NCBI GenBank assembly: GCA_937975585.1
Contig: CALJUC010000189.1
Span: forward strand, 1-19,512
Direction: 5' to 3'
Length of the DNA stretch: 19,512 nt
Origin: an uncultured Moraxella sp.
GTDB lineage: Bacteria > Pseudomonadota > Gammaproteobacteria > Pseudomonadales > Moraxellaceae
Part shown: one piece after another, positions 15,705 through 19,512 of the stretch
How positions within the stretch are numbered: the first letter of the stretch is position 1
Layout of the letters: each line of letters opens with the position of its first letter
Program-made: the position numbers and the translations under genes
Notes under the pieces: model-generated
Seen by the model: the letters and a program-made list of their open reading frames with translations, nothing else
Databases searched by the model: none
Told to the model about the DNA's origin: nothing

Positions 15705-15734
15705 TAAAAAAACCGTCTATTAAAGACGGCTTTT
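15705..15734 (-). terminator. rho-independent terminator of the 137-aa secreted-protein gene
   Basis: On the minus strand CCGTCT (15729-15724) pairs with AGACGG (15718-15713) around a 5-base loop and is followed by seven or more T residues. It lies 25 bases after the stop codon. Confidence 0.75.
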
Positions 15735-15758
15735 GTGTCACTCACATACGGTAAAATC

Positions 15759-16172
15759 TTAATAGTCACTCGCAGCTAATTCAGTACAAATTGCTTTATT
15801 CTCATCTTTTGAATAGCTAAGCGTCCATTGACGGGTTTCATTCAAGATTTGTTTATAATCTTGTTGGGTTGATAAATACTGCACTGCCATACGTGGGTCA
15901 CTGATGGTCGGCATCAAACGTTTTAGCTCATTGTTATAAGCGGTGCTAAAACCTTGTTGTTGGTTTTTAGGTAACATCGCCGGACAAATTTCAGACAAGA
16001 CTTGCAGCAAAGCAACTTCTTCTTTGGTGGTTGATAACTCTGAAATATCAATAGCAATATTGGCATCTGTCGTATCCGCAGCACCACCACTCACTGCGAT
16101 GCCCAAACCGACCACAGCTACCATTGATTTCATTACACGCTGTGTAGACGAAACTAGCGATTTATTTAGCAT
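15759..16172 (-). CDS. small secreted protein of unknown function, 137 aa
   Basis: No function recognised. Residues 1-32 form a Sec signal peptide (basic start, hydrophobic MVAVVGLGIAVSG, then GGAA). The mature part is about 105 residues, mostly helical and polar, with two cysteines, C63 (EICPAML) and C129 (KAICTEL), that could form a disulfide in the periplasm. The ATG has a good Shine-Dalgarno (AGGAA, 5 bases away) and the gene ends in a clear terminator, so it is probably a monocistronic gene. The pattern (cysteine in ICPAML, WTLSYS, late cysteine) recalls a family of uncharacterised Moraxellaceae proteins sometimes named after MCR_0457; this is from memory and uncertain. Confidence 0.8.
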   Translation of the reverse strand: MLNKSLVSSTQRVMKSMVAVVGLGIAVSGGAADTTDANIAIDISELSTTKEEVALLQVLSEICPAMLPKNQQQGFSTAYNNELKRLMPTISDPRMAVQYLSTQQDYKQILNETRQWTLSYSKDENKAICTELAASDY

Positions 16173-16321
16173 AGTAATTCCTAACGTTAAACGGTCTTCT
16201 TAGTCGATTCAAGCCTAGTTTTAATCATAGTAAAGCTTGCAATCGGTATACCTATAATGGGCTATATAATATCAAATTGAGCTTACTTGCAAGCAAAAAT
16301 ATTACAGTGATATTGTGTTTT

Positions 16322-16361
16322 ATTTCGCCAAATTTTGGCTATTTAGCAACATTTGCGAAAT
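16322..16361. repeat. imperfect inverted repeat in the intergenic region
   Basis: ATTTCGCCAAAT (16322-16333) and ATTTGCGAAAT (16351-16361) pair over 11 bases with one bulged C, around a 17-base loop. A second nested palindrome, GCCAAATTTTGGC (16327-16339), competes with it. There is no T tract of the kind seen in the clear terminators. It lies in the 286-base gap between trmO and the secreted-protein gene. Elsewhere that gap holds only several AT-rich -10-like hexamers near 16250-16270. Confidence 0.45.
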
Positions 16362-16458
16362 ATATTGAGTATTTTTATCAATCGGGCAATGTTAACTAAT
16401 CAACTATCACCGCTTAAATACGTTCTTCAAGCGTACCACTCATAATCTTAGTTAACTA

Positions 16459-17214
16459 TCAAACCGCATTTAACGCGACCATACCCACCCATTGTAACTG
16501 CTGCTCATCGATTTGCATAAACGCAATATCCCAATCCTGATAACGCATGGTGAATATCGTATCGTGTTCTTGCTGGCGATAAGCGGGTCTTGGGTCTTGC
16601 GCTAATAACTCGCAAATGATGTCCACTTGCGATTGGGTTAATTTCTTATCGACGATTAGTGCCGTTAAAGTACGTTGCACTTGATGGGTAAGTGATACTT
16701 GCTTACGGATGGGCTTATGCTCAGCAAAGCCACTTCGTGCATCAGCAATGCTGTCACTGTAATTGATATAGGGCTTGATATCGATAATCGGTGTACCATC
16801 AACCATATCACCACCGACAATGTGCAAACGCACACCGTTTGGGGTAGGTTCGATATCCACTAATTGCACCACCGAAAGGCCAATATTGGCGGGTCGATAC
16901 ATACTGCGCGTGGCGAATACCCCAATTTTTTGATTACCGCCTAATCGTGGCGGACGTACCTGTGCACGAAACTTAGTGATTGTCGCATCACTGGTCAAAG
17001 CAGTATCGCGATTTTGATGAAATTGCCATAACAACCAAATATGACTAAACGCCGCCAACCCTTCAAACGCCAATGGCTCACCAAATGGCGGTACAAACTC
17101 TATGACTGCAGGGACATTGACCAGGTTCGGTTGGCGCGGTGTGCCAAATTTTTGTATTAATGGGGAGCGGACATAGCCAATGATGGGTAGCTCAACGCTG
17201 GGCGCAACGGTCAT
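16459..17214 (-). CDS. trmO: tRNA (N6-threonylcarbamoyladenosine37-N6)-methyltransferase TrmO
   Basis: SAM-dependent enzyme (TsaA/UPF0066 family, beta-barrel fold) that methylates t6A37 to m6t6A in tRNA-Thr, improving decoding of ACY codons. The 251-aa product (E. coli 235) shows the family motifs RPPRLGGN (87-94), GVFATRSMYRPANIGLS (98-114), DGTPIIDIKPY (139-149) and QDPRPAYR (206-213). The ATG at 17214 has only a weak AGGT upstream. The gene diverges from fpr across a 208-base region and is followed by 286 bases before the next minus-strand gene, so it is probably transcribed alone. Confidence 0.95.
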   Translation of the reverse strand: MTVAPSVELPIIGYVRSPLIQKFGTPRQPNLVNVPAVIEFVPPFGEPLAFEGLAAFSHIWLLWQFHQNRDTALTSDATITKFRAQVRPPRLGGNQKIGVFATRSMYRPANIGLSVVQLVDIEPTPNGVRLHIVGGDMVDGTPIIDIKPYINYSDSIADARSGFAEHKPIRKQVSLTHQVQRTLTALIVDKKLTQSQVDIICELLAQDPRPAYRQQEHDTIFTMRYQDWDIAFMQIDEQQLQWVGMVALNAV

Positions 17215-17294
17215 ATCGATTACCTAATTTGGCTAGAACTGAGAACAGGACACAGCGTGGTTGGCGTATAGACACCACCCTACCACGCTCTTGC

Positions 17295-17317
17295 CATGTG
17301 ATTTTTTATACTATAAT
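17295..17317 (+). promoter_or_regulatory. candidate -10 region for fpr
   Basis: A perfect TATAAT (17312-17317) lies about 105 bases before the fpr ATG. The only -35-like sequence upstream is CTTGCC/TTGCCA, 15-16 bases away, which is short spacing. A second hexamer, TATTAT (17366-17371), lies closer to the gene, also without a good -35. Confidence 0.3.
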
Positions 17318-17422
17318 TATGCCATTATTTTGCGCATAAATTCGACTATTCTAACCAAAATTTGCTATTATATCGCCCATAAATCGCCAGTTGGCAACTT
17401 GAATAAAAGCAAGGCTTACGTT

Positions 17423-18199
17423 ATGTCAAAATTTTATGAAGAAACAGTGACCCACGTTCATCACTGGAACGATACGCTTTTTAGTATCAAAACTACACGT
17501 GACCCAGGTTTACGCTTCCGTAATGGCGAGTTTGCCATGATTGGGCTTGAAGTCAATGGCAAACCATTGATGCGCGCGTATTCAATTGCTAGCACCAACT
17601 ATGACGAAGAGCTTGAATTTTATTCTATTAAAGTCCAAGACGGTCCATTGACGTCGATTTTGCAGCATATCAAAGTAGGCGATAAACTATTGGTCAGCAA
17701 AAAACCAACGGGAACCTTAGTCCTTGATGACGTCAACCCTGGCAAACACTTATATATGTTGGCAACTGGTACTGGTTTAGCACCTTTCCTGTCACTCGCA
17801 CGTGACCCTGAAGCCTATGAACGTTTTGAAAAAGTCATTATCGTGCATGGTGTGCGTTATGTCAGCGAATTGGGCTATCGTGAGATGTTTGAAACGGGCT
17901 TGTTTGAAGATGAATTTTTGGGCGAGTATGTCAAAGACAAGCTTATCTACTATCCTACAGTAACCCGTGAACCATTTCGCAACCAAGGTCGTATGACAGA
18001 TTTGATGAAGTCAGGCAAACTGTTTACGGATATTGGTTTACCCCCTATTAATCCAACCGATGACCGTGCTATGATTTGTGGTAGCCCATCCATGAATAAA
18101 GATGTAGCGGCTTTACTCGATGAATTTGGCTTAAAACCATCGCCACGTATGGGCGGTACCGGTGACTATGTGGTTGAACGTGCGTTCGTTGAGCAATAA
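17423..18199 (+). CDS. fpr: ferredoxin/flavodoxin-NADP+ reductase
   Basis: FAD enzyme passing electrons between NADPH and ferredoxin or flavodoxin, often part of the oxidative-stress response and supply for iron-sulfur enzymes. The true start is the ATG at 17423, giving 258 aa: AAGG (17411-17414) sits 8 bases upstream and the protein then matches the Pseudomonas-type Fpr from its first residues (VHHWNDTLFS near 12-21). The frame is open upstream to 17261, but that part is AT-rich and includes the promoter. The FAD motif RAYS is at 51-54, the NADP-binding GTGTGLAPF ends at 122, CGSP is at 219-222, and the C-terminus VERAFVEQ is typical of this bacterial subclass. Confidence 0.95.
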   Translation: MSKFYEETVTHVHHWNDTLFSIKTTRDPGLRFRNGEFAMIGLEVNGKPLMRAYSIASTNYDEELEFYSIKVQDGPLTSILQHIKVGDKLLVSKKPTGTLVLDDVNPGKHLYMLATGTGLAPFLSLARDPEAYERFEKVIIVHGVRYVSELGYREMFETGLFEDEFLGEYVKDKLIYYPTVTREPFRNQGRMTDLMKSGKLFTDIGLPPINPTDDRAMICGSPSMNKDVAALLDEFGLKPSPRMGGTGDYVVERAFVEQ

Positions 18200-18231
18200 G
18201 CATTAGCGCATAACCTAATAAACTACCCAAT

Positions 18232-18259
18232 AAAAAAGCCACATTATCGTGGCTTTTTT
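18232..18259. terminator. bidirectional terminator between fpr and the modA-like gene
   Basis: AAAAAAGCCAC (18232-18242) and GTGGCTTTTTT (18249-18259) form an 11-bp perfect stem with a 6-base loop, giving a T tract in both directions between convergent genes. Confidence 0.9.
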
Positions 18260-18277
18260 TATTTCATTAAGACCATC

Positions 18278-19225
18278 CTATTTGCATGCGGGTAGCAAGT
18301 TACTACTGGTACAGATTGGTAAGTAGCCTGCATCACTTAATACATCCTGCGCACGCGCTGTCAACAAGTACTGGGCGAATTTATCACTGGCTTCAACTTG
18401 ATCTAGAACGATTGCGTCTTGATAAATAGCTGGATAACTGTCTTTGGGCAAAATCGTATAGTGATTTGATTGGTCAACACTGCCTAATTTATTACCGCCC
18501 GGTTTTGCCAAAATTTGTGATAAACCAACCAAACCAAAATCCACCTCGCCTTTATCCGTTGACTGAAACACTTCATCAATGCTTTTTTTATAAATCAAGT
18601 TTGTTTCGAGCGATTGGTACAAGTTTTGGTTAATCAGCCAATTTTCGGCAGCCACGCCATAACTTGTGATTTGGGGATTGGCAATCGCTAACGTCATCTG
18701 ACCGTTATTGTCTAACATAAAATTGTCTAAGGTACTGGTTGGCGTGACTTCCAGTACATGCTTGCTACTATAGAGCACCAACTGACCACGCGTGTAGGTG
18801 AAGGGCTTGCCATACTTGGATGTGGCTACATTCGATGCATAACCTTGTTGATAAAGCAGTTTGGGAAAAACTTGATTCCCCGATAGATAAATATCAAACT
18901 TTTTCTTGTTACTAGTGATGGTTTCATACAAACCAATTGAACTATCATAATGTACATCAAGACTAATTTGCGGATTCATCTGTGCGAAATCCGCGGCTAA
19001 CACGGGCAGAATACTCTGTAGACTGGTAGTCGCAGCTACTTTTAATGTCGTTTTCGCGGCTTTTGGTTGACTGGCAGCCGGTTTTGTCACTTGTTCGCTA
19101 GGGGTAGCGCCACTACTTTGACTATTATTATCTGCTGAGTTGCGTGGTGCTGATGGCTGACAACCTAATAGGCCAACCAGGGTAACACAGCACCCAATGC
19201 AACCAAAACAAGATAAATTTTTCAC
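18278..19225 (-). CDS. modA: ModA-like molybdate-binding lipoprotein
   Basis: Probable periplasmic substrate-binding component for molybdate or a related oxyanion. The 315-aa product starts with GTG (19225); no in-frame ATG precedes the signal peptide. The signal ends in the lipobox LLGC (19-22) and is unusually cysteine-rich (C6, C9, C12, C13 before lipidated C22). A disordered S/A/P/Q/T linker follows (23-58). The binding domain (60-315) has ATTSL at 65-69, DSSIGLY at 94-100, FDIYLSG at 110-116 and ITSYGVAAENWL at 186-197, all fitting ModA. C305 and C314 near the C-terminus may pair. No modB or modC lies downstream, since the convergent fpr gene is there. Molybdate specificity is inferred; a related anion is possible. 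Confidence 0.85.
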   Translation of the reverse strand: MKNLSCFGCIGCCVTLVGLLGCQPSAPRNSADNNSQSSGATPSEQVTKPAASQPKAAKTTLKVAATTSLQSILPVLAADFAQMNPQISLDVHYDSSIGLYETITSNKKKFDIYLSGNQVFPKLLYQQGYASNVATSKYGKPFTYTRGQLVLYSSKHVLEVTPTSTLDNFMLDNNGQMTLAIANPQITSYGVAAENWLINQNLYQSLETNLIYKKSIDEVFQSTDKGEVDFGLVGLSQILAKPGGNKLGSVDQSNHYTILPKDSYPAIYQDAIVLDQVEASDKFAQYLLTARAQDVLSDAGYLPICTSSNLLPACK

Positions 19226-19309
19226 AGTATTTCTTGCCCCTTGCCTATTACTTACATAGCTACATCGACGACCTTAACGCTGTAACTTATCGTCTTTCAA
19301 CACTAAAAT

Positions 19310-19328
19310 AGATAATCTTTGCTTATCT
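19310..19328 (-). other. weak AT-rich hairpin upstream of the modA-like gene
   Basis: AGATAA and TTATCT pair around a 7-base loop. On the minus strand it is followed by ATTTTAG and could be a weak terminator of the gene cut by the right edge, which ends 86 bases earlier. With only 6 mostly A-T pairs it may be chance. Confidence 0.25.
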
Positions 19329-19413
19329 TGGTACGTTTTGACTCACAATGCTCACGTAACTTCAGGCAAATGTCGGTTGAGTTTCTATAACTATGACGGT
19401 AAATTGATGGTAT

Positions 19414-19512
19414 CTATTGCACATCACGGATCACAATCCGACGCGGAAAACCCCAAAGCTCGACCAATCGTTCATAGTGATCATCTGATAAAAGGACCTC
19501 GGGAAATGGATG
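19414..19512 (-). CDS. 3' end of an uncharacterised gene, cut by the window edge
   Basis: From the right edge a minus-strand frame stays open for 32 codons and ends with TAG at 19416-19414. The encoded C-terminus reads ...ERLVELWGFPRRIVIRDVQ, a plausible charged and hydrophobic mix. The other frames here do not give anything better. I do not recognise the family. It lies upstream of the modA-like gene on the same strand with a 188-base gap, so it need not be functionally linked. With only 32 residues the call is tentative. Confidence 0.5.
   Translation of the reverse strand, partial: HPFPEVLLSDDHYERLVELWGFPRRIVIRDVQ

Larger units (their letters stand above)
15467..15758. other. 292-base intergenic region between two minus-strand genes
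   Basis: AT-rich. It contains the terminator of the secreted-protein gene on the right (15705-15734) and the candidate carboxypeptidase -35 on the left. A 63-codon plus-strand frame starting with TTG (15532-15723) runs through it but has no ribosome binding site and ends inside the terminator, so it is not called. Confidence 0.6.

Noticed and set aside
15532..15723. 63-codon plus-strand frame starting with TTG
   Set aside because: No ribosome binding site, AT-rich composition, ends inside a terminator hairpin and overlaps the carboxypeptidase promoter region.
15713..15729. GCCGTCTTT-like inverted repeat resembling the Neisseria DNA uptake sequence in a terminator
   Set aside because: It lacks the full GCCGTCTGAA core and no second copy was noticed in the window; it is adequately explained as a terminator.
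17261..17422. 54-codon N-terminal extension of fpr
   Set aside because: AT-rich, contains promoter-like sequence, and homology to Fpr starts only at the ATG at 17423 with its own Shine-Dalgarno.
19226..19413. Possible molybdenum-cofactor riboswitch or ModE site upstream of the modA-like gene
   Set aside because: No long structured leader and no TATATAA-type inverted ModE motif was seen; only a weak AT-rich hairpin.

Overview
The window is about 19.5 kb of a gammaproteobacterial chromosome with moderate-to-low GC and compact housekeeping genes. The gene order rlmN - pilF/pilW - rodZ - ispG - hisS - yfgM - bamB - der is a classic gammaproteobacterial block. A type IV pilus TPR lipoprotein gene between rlmN and rodZ is the Pseudomonas/Moraxellaceae arrangement. 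Together with the protein style, this points to Moraxellaceae (Moraxella/Faucicola/Psychrobacter type). The genus is an inference, not something the sequence proves.

Layout, left to right. dusB (minus strand) is followed by a 471-base intergenic region. That region holds a 175-bp element with inverted termini that looks like a MITE (miniature inverted-repeat transposable element). Then come two small uncharacterised genes: a 147-aa soluble protein and a 68-aa single-pass membrane protein. From 2588 to 12146 runs the plus-strand housekeeping block: RlmN (rRNA/tRNA methylation), PilF/PilW-like lipoprotein (pilus biogenesis), RodZ (cell shape), IspG (isoprenoid synthesis), HisS (tRNA charging), YfgM and BamB (envelope and outer-membrane protein biogenesis) and Der (ribosome assembly). 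A hairpin and a candidate promoter between bamB and der suggest der has its own transcription. A strong terminator follows der.

From 12260 lies a 616-aa membrane histidine-kinase-like protein with unusual catalytic motifs and a degenerate receiver domain. It converges on a PBP5-type D,D-carboxypeptidase (dacA/dacC) across a bidirectional terminator. Next on the minus strand are a small secreted protein of unknown function and TrmO (tRNA modification). A ferredoxin-NADP+ reductase (fpr) diverges from trmO and converges, again across a strong bidirectional terminator, on a ModA-like molybdate-binding lipoprotein without modB/modC next to it. The right edge appears to cut through the 3' end of another minus-strand gene.

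Translation and RNA modification (dusB, rlmN, hisS, der, trmO) and envelope biogenesis (pilF/pilW, rodZ, bamB, yfgM, dacC) dominate. I see no CRISPR array, prophage, complete insertion sequence, rRNA or tRNA gene, and no convincing novel multi-gene system. The items most worth a second look are the MITE-like element, the degenerate hybrid kinase with a duplicated 16-bp leader at its start codon, and the small uncharacterised proteins.
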